From NCBI GenBank assembly GCA_004017535.1, contig SAJS01000012.1:129501-193500 (forward strand): a stretch of 64,000 bases of DNA, read 5' to 3'. Below the pieces are notes generated by a model. It was given only the letters and a program-made list of their open reading frames with translations. It did not search any database and was not told the origin of the DNA. Shown piece after piece: positions 53,078 through 61,663 of this stretch. Both the position numbers and the translations under genes were made by a program. This stretch comes from Mesorhizobium sp. (lineage in GTDB: Bacteria > Pseudomonadota > Alphaproteobacteria > Rhizobiales > Rhizobiaceae). How positions within the stretch are numbered: the stretch's first letter is position 1; each line of letters begins with the position of its first letter.

Positions 53078-54303
53078 TCGCGCTCGAACAGTTCCTTGAG
53101 CTGTCCGATGCTTGCCCTATGATCGAAATTGCCGCGCACGCGCCGCTCAGCGGCGTCGCCGAGGCGAGCGCGCAGCACGGGATCACGGATCAGGCTCTCC
53201 AGCGCCTGTGCCAAGGCAATCGGGTTTTCCGTCGGAACCAGCAGGCCGGTTTCATCTGGCGACAAAAGCTCCGGCACGCCGGAAATATCGGTCGACACGC
53301 AGGCAAGCCGCTGGCTGGCCGCCTCCACCAGGACATTCGGAAGACCGTCCCGGTCGCCATTTGCGGTGATCCTGCAGGCCAAGGCGAAGATGTCGGCGCA
53401 GCGGTAGTGCTCGAGCACCTCCTGCTGCCCAAGCGCTCCTTTCCAGGAGACGCGACCATCCAGTCCAAGCTCTCGCGCCAGTGCCTTGAGGCGTCCCAGT
53501 TCCTCGCCGCCGCCGATATGCTCGAAACGCCACGCCAAATCGCCAGGCAAGAGGGCAAGAGCCTTCAGCAAGGTATCGTAACCTTTTTTTTCCACGGCGC
53601 GCCCGACGCTCAAAATGACGACCGGTTCGCCCGGCGCTGAGCCGTCATGCTGTTTTCGCGCCTCGCCGAAACTGCCGAAGCGATCGAGGTCGAGCCCGTG
53701 GTAGCTCAGATGCAGGGACGAGTTGCCGTTGGCGAGTTCTTTCAGACGATCGAAGCCGGTTTTCGTACAAGTGACAGTCCAGCGCGCCGAGGAAAGCTTG
53801 CCGGCCAGATCCCAGTCTGCCGAAGTCCAGATATCCTTGGCATGGGCCGAGCAGCTCCAGGGCAGGCTACGAAGTAGGCTGGCATAGCGTGTCACCGATG
53901 CAGGCGTGTGCGCGAAATGCGCATGCAACCATTCCGCGTCTTCCGGCCATTCGGCCGCCAGCACGAGCGCTTGCCCGAAGCGACGCACGCGATTGCGCGT
54001 AAAGTCGCGGGGGACATCGGCAGCCAGCGATCCGAGCGCGCGCCAGAAACCCGGCCGCAGCAGATAGGCAAACAACGAGCGAACCACGCGCAGCGGCTCT
54101 TGATGCAGATATTCTGGCAGATAACGGACGGGCGCTTTGATCTCGTCATGCACAGGGTGGCGTTTTTCATCGGTCGGGCGCCTGAGCGCGACCAGTATCA
54201 GGTCGAACCCCGCGCGCTCAAGACCGAGCAGTTCCTGCGCGATGAAGGTTTCCGACAGCCTTGGATAGCCCTTCAGAACCACGACGATCTTGCGGCGTCG
54301 CAA
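53059..54303 (-). CDS. Glycosyltransferase family 4, operon gene 2
   Basis: 414 residues. The N-terminal domain begins KIVVVLKGYPRLSETFIAQE, the pattern of colanic-acid WcaL/AmsK-type transferases, and includes WLHAHFAHTPASVTRYASLL. The C-terminal donor domain shows VVILSVGRAVEKKGYDTLLK, HIGGGEELGRLKALARELGL and GLPNVLVEAASQRLACVSTD with the family glutamates. No membrane segments. It starts one base after the stop of gene 1 (TGA at 54305-54307) and overlaps gene 3, so all three are coupled. Donor is probably a hexose nucleotide; acceptor unknown. Confidence 0.88.
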   Translation of the reverse strand: MRRRKIVVVLKGYPRLSETFIAQELLGLERAGFDLILVALRRPTDEKRHPVHDEIKAPVRYLPEYLHQEPLRVVRSLFAYLLRPGFWRALGSLAADVPRDFTRNRVRRFGQALVLAAEWPEDAEWLHAHFAHTPASVTRYASLLRSLPWSCSAHAKDIWTSADWDLAGKLSSARWTVTCTKTGFDRLKELANGNSSLHLSYHGLDLDRFGSFGEARKQHDGSAPGEPVVILSVGRAVEKKGYDTLLKALALLPGDLAWRFEHIGGGEELGRLKALARELGLDGRVSWKGALGQQEVLEHYRCADIFALACRITANGDRDGLPNVLVEAASQRLACVSTDISGVPELLSPDETGLLVPTENPIALAQALESLIRDPVLRARLGDAAERRVRGNFDHRASIGQLKELFEREWRAAD

Positions 54304-54304
54304 C

Positions 54305-55519
54305 TCAGTTCATCCCTTCAATGACCGAAAGGTGAGGACTGGCCCGCCGGTCGAGCAGTTCCGCGACGATTTCGGAAATATGGGGCAGCCCTTCCAGCCT
54401 CAGATGCGGATTGCTCTGGGATGGGCGGGGCCGGCCCGGCAGCGCCATCAGAGCATCGGCAAACCGCTGGGAAACCTTGGCTTCATCCGGCAAAAGCATC
54501 TCGATGAGGCCGAGTTCGGCTGCGCGCCGAGCGCGGATCAGCTGTTCCTCCCGAGGCTTGGTACGCGGCACGATCAGCGCCGGCTTGTCGAAAGACAGTA
54601 TCTCGCAATAGGTGTTGTAACCGCCCATCGCCACCACCGCCTTGGCCCCGGCAATCAGGTCTTCCATGCGGTTGTCGAACTCGATGATCTTGACGTAGGG
54701 GATCTTGGCCCCCTTGCTAAGCAGCTTGTTGCGTTTGCGCGCCGGCATGTAGGGCCCAAGGACGATCAGCGCCCTATGCTGCAATTGCGGGTTCTGCTGA
54801 TAGGCATCGATGACGTCGTGGATCAGTTCCGCGCCGTCACCGCCGCCCCCTGTGGTAACGAGAATATACTCACCCTCGGGCCGGTGGCCGGGCAACTCGA
54901 CCCGCTGCAGGCGCCGTTGCAGAAAACCGACGAATCTCATCTTTGCCCTGACAGCCGGCGGCACATCCAAGCCGGTCAACGGATCGTAGAAATCCGGCGG
55001 GCCATAGGCCCAGACTTTGTCGTAGAATAGGCCTATCTTGCGCATCACATCCCTGCGTGCCCACTCTGCTTCGAGCAGATGCGGCGCATCCATCACCTCG
55101 CGCAGGCCAAGCACCAGGGTGGTACCCCGCGTCTTCAGGTAGGACAGCGTGTCCTCAATCTCACCGCGCAGGCCGAGCGGTTCCTTGTCGACGATGAAGA
55201 TATCCGGCCGGAAGGTCTCGGCCGTGTGGCGGATGATGGACTGGCGCATCCTGAGCGTCTCATGCAGATCAATATCCTTTTCCAGCGAGGTGTACTCGCC
55301 GTTGCGCAACTTGATAACGCTGGGGATCTTCACGAAGTCGACACGGGCGCGATAATCGAAGGCGCCGGCAATAGGCGCGCCTGAAATGATCAGCACCTGA
55401 AGTCCGCGGAAATCCTCGACCAGCGAATGCGCGATGGTCCGACAGCGCTGCAGGTGGCCGAGCCCGAACGTGTCGTGGCTGTACATGAGAATTCGAGCGT
55501 CTTGTGCGTGCTGGATCAT
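54305..55519 (-). CDS. MurG-like glycosyltransferase (GT-B), operon gene 1
   Basis: 404 residues from the ATG at 55519; the frame runs to 55687 without support, and no strong ribosome site is seen. The start DARILMYSHDTFGLGHLQRC has the GLGHLQR loop of glycosyltransferase-28-like proteins. Later motifs are ILVTTGGGGDGAELIHDVID, AGAKAVVAMGGYNTYCEILS and LIVPRTKPREEQLIRARRAA, matching a UDP-sugar site. The same order of motifs occurs in gene 3. It heads the three-gene operon and is divergent from MscS paralogue 2. Confidence 0.84.
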   Translation of the reverse strand: MIQHAQDARILMYSHDTFGLGHLQRCRTIAHSLVEDFRGLQVLIISGAPIAGAFDYRARVDFVKIPSVIKLRNGEYTSLEKDIDLHETLRMRQSIIRHTAETFRPDIFIVDKEPLGLRGEIEDTLSYLKTRGTTLVLGLREVMDAPHLLEAEWARRDVMRKIGLFYDKVWAYGPPDFYDPLTGLDVPPAVRAKMRFVGFLQRRLQRVELPGHRPEGEYILVTTGGGGDGAELIHDVIDAYQQNPQLQHRALIVLGPYMPARKRNKLLSKGAKIPYVKIIEFDNRMEDLIAGAKAVVAMGGYNTYCEILSFDKPALIVPRTKPREEQLIRARRAAELGLIEMLLPDEAKVSQRFADALMALPGRPRPSQSNPHLRLEGLPHISEIVAELLDRRASPHLSVIEGMN

Positions 55520-55967
55520 TTCTGAACGTCTTTTCGAATTCTCGCCTTGGGAAGCGGAGCGGTTTGGGAAGCCATCCTGAGGCCTAACCGACCTGTTGTG
55601 AAACATGAGGGCGCAATTTTCAATTCGTATTACTGAGGAGGGTCCTTGGCTGAAGCCGGGAAATCCACTCAGTTGCCCGCTTGCCACGTGGCTGGGAAGA
55701 AACCTGTATCACTTTGCCAAAGCGTTGTAGCGGCAAATGCATGCCGTAGGAGGGGGCTTTCGCGCGAAAGCGGCTCCATGGAAGGCTGCGTATCTTTGGC
55801 GTGCACAACACCACTACATGGATGTCCTTAGTGAAATGCGCCCGCCAGGCCCCCTCGCCGGCTGGCAACGATGACGTCTTGAACCGCGGCATCGGTTTCT
55901 TCAAGATGAGGCAACAACGGACGTGGATGTCGTTGATTGCCGATTTGACTGGAAGGCTAACAGCACG
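55520..55967. promoter_or_regulatory. Divergent region between GT operon and MscS paralogue 2
   Basis: 448 bases with no supported gene. The extended frames of both neighbours run through it but lack conserved sequence. It must hold promoters for both units; GCGCGAAAGC at 55761-55770 near its middle is only a weak palindrome. Confidence 0.35.
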
Positions 55968-58259
55968 ATGCCACTCATGAATCGACGATTGGGAGCCAGC
56001 AAACCAGCCCGCCTGGCAAGACGTGCCAGAGATTTGACGGCGAGGTTGGTAGTTATTGCACGTCCGCTCGTCCTTGCTGTGGTCGCTCTCTTGTTGGCCG
56101 GTCCGGCACAGGCGCAGGCGCCGGCGACCGTCCCGCGCGAAAAGGTCAAACAGCTGTTCGATCTTCTCGACGATCCATCGGTGAAGGCGTGGGTGGCCGA
56201 ACAACGAAATCAGGACGCCGGTTCAACGGCAGCCTCTGCCGCGGCAGGAGCCGCCAACGCATCATCCGACACCGCGGCCTCACCGGACCAAATGAGTACG
56301 ATGGCATCCACGACGCTCGATCGGATCAAGCATCATATCGAAAGAATTATGCAAACTTTGCCCCTGCTGCCAGGTCAGTTCGCGCATGTTCGGGCAAAGA
56401 CCATGCAGGATATGTCCAGCAGGGGGTCGGCCGGTATATTCTTGCTAATCGCATTGTTCATCGCAGCCGGCCTGGCGCTCACCTGGGCCACGTACAAGCT
56501 TACCCGTCCATTTCGTCTTTGGATCATCGCGCAGCCGAGGGACGCTCCCATCGGGCGGGCCAAGAAGATTGGCGGCCGCACCCTTTATTCCAGCCTGTTG
56601 ATCGTCTCGTTCGCGCTGGGCAGCGCCGGCGCGTTCATGCTGTTCGACTGGCCAATGCTTATCCGCGAGATCGTGCTGACATTTCTGATAGCGGCAGTCG
56701 TTACATGGGCTGTTCGCACATACGTCATAGCCATGCTGGTCCCGTCCTTCATGAAGGTCGAGAATGCCGTTGAGGTTCGTGCATTGCCGGTGACCAACGA
56801 AGCGGCTGACCATTGGTCCTATTGGCTATCCCGGATCGTCGGCGTCTTCGCCTTCTTCGCCGCCGCGTTCAATCTCCTACCTGGTCTCGGCATCGATCGG
56901 GCCGGAATGGTGGTTCTTTCGTTGGGCGCCGATTTCGTGCTGCTGTTGCTCTTTTTGCTTGCCGTCTGGCGTCGGCCAAGAACACCGCGGAACGATGGGC
57001 ACAGTCACACGGCAGCGACATGGTTGTTGACTGCCTATTTCGTCGCTCTGTTCCTGGAGCGCACCGCCGGCCTGTACAGGTGGTTCTGGCTTACCTTGGC
57101 CGCATTCGTCCTGCCTTTCACAATCGTGCTGACGCAGCGCGGGGTTAATTTCGTCCTGCGGCCGGGTTCCGAAGGGGCTGGCCGGCCTACGATCCCGGCG
57201 GTGACGATCGCTGTGATCGATCGCGGAATTCGAATGATCTTGATCCTGGCGGCGGCTTACGTTCTAGCGCGTGTCTGGGGTCTGGACATGCAGTCCATGC
57301 AAGACAGCAATACGACGACCACGCTCATATTGCGCGGCTTGATCAATGTCGTGGTGATTGCGCTTGCCGCCGATTTGGGCTGGTCGATCATCAAAGCCTT
57401 GATCGAGAGAAAGCTGGGCATCGAAACCCGGCACGCGGTGATCAGCGACGAGGAGATGCCGGTCGTCGATCCGCAGCAGGCGCGGCTGCACACGCTCTTG
57501 CCGATCATCCAAAACATTCTGCTCGCGGTGATCGTCGTCATGGCGGTGCTGATGATGCTCGCCTCGGTGGGTATTCAGATCGGTCCGCTGATTGCCGGCG
57601 CCGGCGTCGTCGGCGTCGCTGTGGGATTTGGCGCACAAACCCTGGTCAAGGACGTGATCTCGGGTGTGTTCTATCTGCTCGACGATGCATTTCGTGTCGG
57701 CGAATACATTTCATCGGGCAGCTACAGGGGTACGGTGGAGAGCTTTTCGCTGCGCTCCGTAAAGCTGCGCCACCATCGTGGCCCGCTGTTCACAATACCT
57801 TTCGGTGAACTTGGAGCCGTGCAGAACCAGAGCCGCGACTGGGTTACCGACAAATTCAACATCACAGTCGGCTATGACACCGACGTCGAGTTCGCTCGCA
57901 AGCTGATCAAGCGTATAGGCCTGGAACTGGCGGAAGATCCAGAATTCAAAAACTGGGTGATCGAACCGATCAAGATGCAGGGCGTACAGGAGTTCGGTGA
58001 GTATGGCATCGTATTGAGGGTCAAGGTCACAACCAGACCGGGAGGTGCTTTCGCGATGAAGGGGAGATTCTTTTTACGCCTCCGACAGGCCTTCAAGGAG
58101 CAGGGCATCGAACTCCCATTCCCGACCGTTCACGTGGAGGGGCTGCAGAGCCCACATGGGGCAGAGAATGCGCCTGTGGAGATCACACCCGAGTTGAAAC
58201 TGGCCGTCGCGCAGTCGCACACCAACCGGCGTAGGAAAAAAGCCGGAACAACGGAGTAG
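55968..58259 (+). CDS. MscS-family mechanosensitive channel, paralogue 2
   Basis: 763 residues from the ATG at 55968; starts at 55923 and 55977 are also possible. The layout matches paralogue 1: export signal ending AQAQAP, the segment VKQLFDLLDDPSVKAWVAEQ, about ten membrane helices and the MscS pore LIAGAGVVGVAVGFGAQTLV, then KDVISGVFYLLDDAFRVGEY and ESFSLRSVKLRHHRGPLFTI. The C-terminal third is nearly the same as in 46270-48336, while the N-terminal membrane part differs and is longer. A Lys/Arg tail ends the protein. Confidence 0.9.
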   Translation: MPLMNRRLGASKPARLARRARDLTARLVVIARPLVLAVVALLLAGPAQAQAPATVPREKVKQLFDLLDDPSVKAWVAEQRNQDAGSTAASAAAGAANASSDTAASPDQMSTMASTTLDRIKHHIERIMQTLPLLPGQFAHVRAKTMQDMSSRGSAGIFLLIALFIAAGLALTWATYKLTRPFRLWIIAQPRDAPIGRAKKIGGRTLYSSLLIVSFALGSAGAFMLFDWPMLIREIVLTFLIAAVVTWAVRTYVIAMLVPSFMKVENAVEVRALPVTNEAADHWSYWLSRIVGVFAFFAAAFNLLPGLGIDRAGMVVLSLGADFVLLLLFLLAVWRRPRTPRNDGHSHTAATWLLTAYFVALFLERTAGLYRWFWLTLAAFVLPFTIVLTQRGVNFVLRPGSEGAGRPTIPAVTIAVIDRGIRMILILAAAYVLARVWGLDMQSMQDSNTTTTLILRGLINVVVIALAADLGWSIIKALIERKLGIETRHAVISDEEMPVVDPQQARLHTLLPIIQNILLAVIVVMAVLMMLASVGIQIGPLIAGAGVVGVAVGFGAQTLVKDVISGVFYLLDDAFRVGEYISSGSYRGTVESFSLRSVKLRHHRGPLFTIPFGELGAVQNQSRDWVTDKFNITVGYDTDVEFARKLIKRIGLELAEDPEFKNWVIEPIKMQGVQEFGEYGIVLRVKVTTRPGGAFAMKGRFFLRLRQAFKEQGIELPFPTVHVEGLQSPHGAENAPVEITPELKLAVAQSHTNRRRKKAGTTE

Positions 58260-58319
58260 GAGAGCTGTGACCCCTGCCGGTCACAGCCAGACGCGGCATC
58301 GCTCGCGCGGCAGAGATAC

Positions 58320-58385
58320 TTTATTTTCGCTCTCCGAAAAGTGGGAACCGGTTTTCGGAAAAGATCATGCTCCACTTAGACCAGG
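58320..58385. repeat. Palindromic repeat TCCGAAAA-N11-TTTTCGGA
   Basis: Inverted arms at 58333-58340 and 58352-58359 are followed by AAGATCATGCTC. From memory this sequence type is common between rhizobial genes. It lies between MscS paralogue 2 and the cyclase gene and may also end the MscS transcript. Confidence 0.6.
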
Positions 58386-58500
58386 CTTCGATGAAACGTC
58401 ACCCTGAACCAGGCAACTGCCGTGCAACAAAGGGATTCAATCCATTCGCATCGCGCTGGTTTTTTAGTAGGTTGTCGCCAGGCAAGGTTGAGGACCCGGC

Positions 58501-59946
58501 GTGACCGTAGTCAACGATCGTCTTCTCGAAAGTAAGATGACCAAGGTTGAGCAGGCGCGAGTCTGGAGCCCTCGCGTCATCTCGAAATTCGAAACGTTGA
58601 TCAGGAGCGCCGACGACCACTCACTCTTTCGTGTCAATCCGCTGGCCTTTGCCCGCGACCGCGCAATCGCCGAGCCTGAAGCAATCGACCTGTTCCTTCA
58701 TGCCGCCCGCTGCGGGCTATTCGACATGAGCTGGGATGTGCTCTGTCCCCAGTCCGGAATGGTGCTCGACAGTTTCGGCGCCCTGCGCACGCTGAAGACC
58801 CACTACGTCTGCGGCCTGTGCGACGTATCGGGCGACACCGACCTCGACGATTTCATCGAGGTCACCTTCTCAATATCGCCGAAGCTGCGGCGCCTGCCGC
58901 ACCATGATCCCGAGACGCTGCCTGTCGAGGATTTTCACTGGAAGCTGCACTTCGGCCACGACGGGCGATTACCCGGGCAAGACGTTCGCTTTGTTGACGT
59001 TCTGCGCGGCCTCGTTCGGGGGATGACGTTTCTGCCGCCCGGGACCACCACGGTGCTCCGCGCCGACCTGGGACCGGGCGCCCTTGCGGGCGTCAACGTC
59101 CAGACGCAGGCCGCATTCGCTATGCCGATATCAGGCGATCCGGTGTTGGCGCCGGCGCTTCTGAAGATCGATTATGACGGCAAACGCTTCTTGCCGGCGT
59201 TACCAGCCGTGCCGCCTGGTCCGATTGTCATTGAGGTGGCTAACAGGGGGCCGGTGCGAGGTTCATTGCTGGCCATCAACTGGCCGCCCGAGCTTGTCGC
59301 GCTGACCACCAAGCCGGCGCTCGATTTCGACCCTTATGTCTCCGGCGGAGCGCTGCTTGCGCGGCAAACTTTCCGCCAGCTCTTCCGGTCCGAACGTGTC
59401 GACGAGAAGGAGGGGCTCGGCATCCGACAGATCACCTTCCTGTTCACCGACCTCAAGGGTTCGACCGCCATGTATGAGCGCCTCGGTGACCTCAACGCCT
59501 ATGCATTGGTCCGCGAGCATTTTGCTCTGGTCAACGCGGCGGTTCAGCAACATTCCGGAGCGGTGGTCAAGACGATTGGGGATGCGGTGATGGCTGCATT
59601 TTCGCAGCCGTCGGACGCCATTTCGGCCGCACTCCACATCTTTGAAGAAATTGATCGTTTCAACAGCGATCATGACGGACCGGGAATTATCCTTAAAATC
59701 GGTGCCCACTGCGGACCGTCGATCGCCGTGACGCTCAACGACAACCTCGACTATTTCGGCCAGACCGTGAATGTGGCCGCGCGCGTGCAGTCCTTGGCTG
59801 AAGCCGGACAGGTCTGCATTTCCGAGGCGCTCCATTCCGCGCCGGGGGTCAGCGACATGCTCGCCGGCCATCGTGTCGTGGCCTTTGACGCGCCTCTTCG
59901 AGGCGTGGAGGGTGATGCTACCGTCTATCGCATTATGCGGGGATAG
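58501..59946 (+). CDS. Class III adenylate/guanylate cyclase with DUF5939-like N-terminus
   Basis: 481 residues from a GTG at 58501 with AAGGTTGAGG upstream. About 300 N-terminal residues form a soluble sensor region: first a helical part, then a cysteine-bearing segment (HYVCGLCDVSGDTDLDDFIE) and beta-rich domains. The catalytic domain reads ITFLFTDLKGSTAMYERLGD and KTIGDAVMAAFSQPSDAISA, giving both metal aspartates, and DYFGQTVNVAARVQSLAEAG for the transition-state Asn/Arg. As only one catalytic domain is present it must dimerise. It converges on a second cyclase gene 135 bases away. Confidence 0.9.
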   Translation: MTVVNDRLLESKMTKVEQARVWSPRVISKFETLIRSADDHSLFRVNPLAFARDRAIAEPEAIDLFLHAARCGLFDMSWDVLCPQSGMVLDSFGALRTLKTHYVCGLCDVSGDTDLDDFIEVTFSISPKLRRLPHHDPETLPVEDFHWKLHFGHDGRLPGQDVRFVDVLRGLVRGMTFLPPGTTTVLRADLGPGALAGVNVQTQAAFAMPISGDPVLAPALLKIDYDGKRFLPALPAVPPGPIVIEVANRGPVRGSLLAINWPPELVALTTKPALDFDPYVSGGALLARQTFRQLFRSERVDEKEGLGIRQITFLFTDLKGSTAMYERLGDLNAYALVREHFALVNAAVQQHSGAVVKTIGDAVMAAFSQPSDAISAALHIFEEIDRFNSDHDGPGIILKIGAHCGPSIAVTLNDNLDYFGQTVNVAARVQSLAEAGQVCISEALHSAPGVSDMLAGHRVVAFDAPLRGVEGDATVYRIMRG

Positions 59947-59986
59947 AAGCGATTGCGTGCCGACTCCTTTTGGCACTGCCTAGACT

Positions 59987-60005
59987 AGAGCAATTCCAGG
60001 AAACA
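59987..60005 (+). repeat. Truncated copy of the AGAGCAATTCCAGGAAA repeat
   Basis: TAGAGCAATTCCAGGAAAC matches the left end of the element at 28729-28835; the remainder is absent. It lies between the two converging cyclase genes. Confidence 0.5.
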
Positions 60006-60081
60006 CGCTTTAGAGGACAGGAGCTAGTGGCGTCCGACTGCTGAGCAGCTGATCTGGATTGCGCTCTCGAAGCACGGCAAA

Positions 60082-61152
60082 TCAGCCGCGGAGCCGCCAC
60101 ATTCGCACACGACCCGTGCCACGCAATTCCGTTTCCCCGAGCGGGTCGCAGGCAAAATCCGGTCCGAGCAATTCGTGGGTTGCGTCTGAAACACGGATTT
60201 CATCGGGCTGTGCGGCCTTTTGAATGCGCGCGGCGAGATTGACGGTGTCGCCCCACAGGTCATAGACAAACCGTCTTTTGCCTATGACGCCCGCGACGAT
60301 TGGCCCTGAGTGAATTCCAATTCTAAGGCTTAGCGGCTCTCCTGCGAAGCGCTCGCGCCTGGCCGCCTCCCGCAGTTCAAGCGCATAGTTCGCAAGGGCC
60401 TGCGCATGATCGGATCGCGCGACGGGCAGGCCGGCAACCGCCATGACACAATCGCCGATGGTCTTGATCTTTTCGCAGCCATGCTGTTCGGAGAGCAGAT
60501 CCGCAGCCCTGAAGAAGTAATTCAAGATAGCGAGCGTCGTCGTGGCTCCGACGCTCCGTGCTCTTTCCGTAAAACCGACGATGTCGGCAAAAAGCACACT
60601 GACCTCCGCGTGGTTGTCTGCAATTTGCTCGTCCGCTTTCAGCCGCTCCGCGATCGACGCCGGAAGAATGTTGAGGAGCAGGGATTCGGCGCGCCGATAC
60701 TCGCGCGACAAACCTTCCTGGCTGTCCCTCAATGCTTCGTTCGTCGATTGCAGCTCCGCATTGAGTTGACGCTCCCTCTCCTGCAGGAGCGTCATTTCGT
60801 ATGCCTTCTGCTGAAGCCGCTGCTGGTGGTTGCGTTCGGGCGTGGCGTCGAGAAACACCAGCCACACTGAGTCGCCATCGCCAAAGAAGTGAAGATCCGC
60901 GACATGCCCGCCGGGCAGTTCCATCATGGGCATATGGAATGGAAGCTCGGGGCAAGGCAGCAGCCCTTCCATGAATTCAAGCTGCTGGGAAACGGGCTCG
61001 CCGATGCGAAGCGACGAGAGCCCGTAAAAGTCGAGATTGCCGCCCTTCGATTTTATGCATTGCCGGCCGTCGATCTTCAGGTACGCCGCGAAGCGCTCAT
61101 TGGAAAAGAAGTCGTATATCCAGCTTCTGACTTCCTTCGGCAAACTGGACAT
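60082..61152 (-). CDS. Class III adenylate cyclase with PAS-like sensor and coiled coil
   Basis: 356 residues. The N-terminal 110 residues (YLKIDGRQCIKSKGGNLDFY, then MELPGGHVADLHFFGDGDSV) resemble a PAS-type domain, followed by a coiled coil (QQRLQQKAYEMTLLQERERQ onward) and the catalytic domain. Motifs are VSVLFADIVGFTERARSVGA and KIKTIGDCVMAVAGLPVARS with both metal aspartates, LSLRIGIHSGPIVAGVIGKR and DLWGDTVNLAARIQ. The gene starts 3 bases after the stop of a Ras-like GTPase. Direct control of the cyclase by the GTPase is an attractive possibility but not shown by sequence. Confidence 0.92.
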   Translation of the reverse strand: MSSLPKEVRSWIYDFFSNERFAAYLKIDGRQCIKSKGGNLDFYGLSSLRIGEPVSQQLEFMEGLLPCPELPFHMPMMELPGGHVADLHFFGDGDSVWLVFLDATPERNHQQRLQQKAYEMTLLQERERQLNAELQSTNEALRDSQEGLSREYRRAESLLLNILPASIAERLKADEQIADNHAEVSVLFADIVGFTERARSVGATTTLAILNYFFRAADLLSEQHGCEKIKTIGDCVMAVAGLPVARSDHAQALANYALELREAARRERFAGEPLSLRIGIHSGPIVAGVIGKRRFVYDLWGDTVNLAARIQKAAQPDEIRVSDATHELLGPDFACDPLGETELRGTGRVRMWRLRG

Positions 61153-61155
61153 GGT

Positions 61156-61650
61156 CTACTTGGCTACCATCGAAGCAAGTTGATGAAACGCATCATCGAC
61201 ATGTTCGCCCGAAAGCGCGCTCGTCAGATAGACCTGCCATCCACGTTGCTTGAGCTCGTCGATCTCTCCCTCCGGTATCGCCCACCGATCGGCCAGGTCG
61301 GATTTGTTGAACAGCAATATGAACGGCATGGCGCCGAATTCGGCCTCGCACCGTTCACGCAGCGTGAGCGCCACGGCAAGAGTGGCTGGCCGGGTTCCAT
61401 CGACGACCAGCACGAGCCCGGTCGCGCCTCGCACATAGCTGACGCGGAACGAACCGATATCGTCTTCGCCGGCCAGGTCCCACAAGATCAAGTCCACGGT
61501 CTTGTCCGGAAACGCGACGCTTTTTTTGTCGATCTTGACGCCGACCGTGGTCAGGTAGTTTTCCGAGAAGATGCTTTGGACAAACCTGCGCACCAGGCTT
61601 GTCTTGCCGACGGCAAAACCGCCCAACATGCAGATCTTTTTTTGCAGCAT
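61156..61650 (-). CDS. Ras/Rab-like small GTPase
   Basis: 164 residues, one complete small GTPase domain. G1 is MLGGFAVGKTSLVRRFVQ; the switch I threonine lies in ENYLTTVGVKI; G3 is LWDLAGEDDIGSFR, with Glu where Ras has Gln61; G4 is LLFNKSDLAD; G5 is YLTSALSGEHV. There is no C-terminal CaaX box. This is closer to bacterial Rab/Rag-like proteins than to MglA or to TrmE/Era GTPases. It is 13 bases downstream of the OmpA-repeat gene and 3 bases upstream of the cyclase. It should switch between GDP and GTP states; regulators are unknown. Confidence 0.9.
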   Translation of the reverse strand: MLQKKICMLGGFAVGKTSLVRRFVQSIFSENYLTTVGVKIDKKSVAFPDKTVDLILWDLAGEDDIGSFRVSYVRGATGLVLVVDGTRPATLAVALTLRERCEAEFGAMPFILLFNKSDLADRWAIPEGEIDELKQRGWQVYLTSALSGEHVDDAFHQLASMVAK

Positions 61651-61663
61651 CCTGGGCTCCGCA

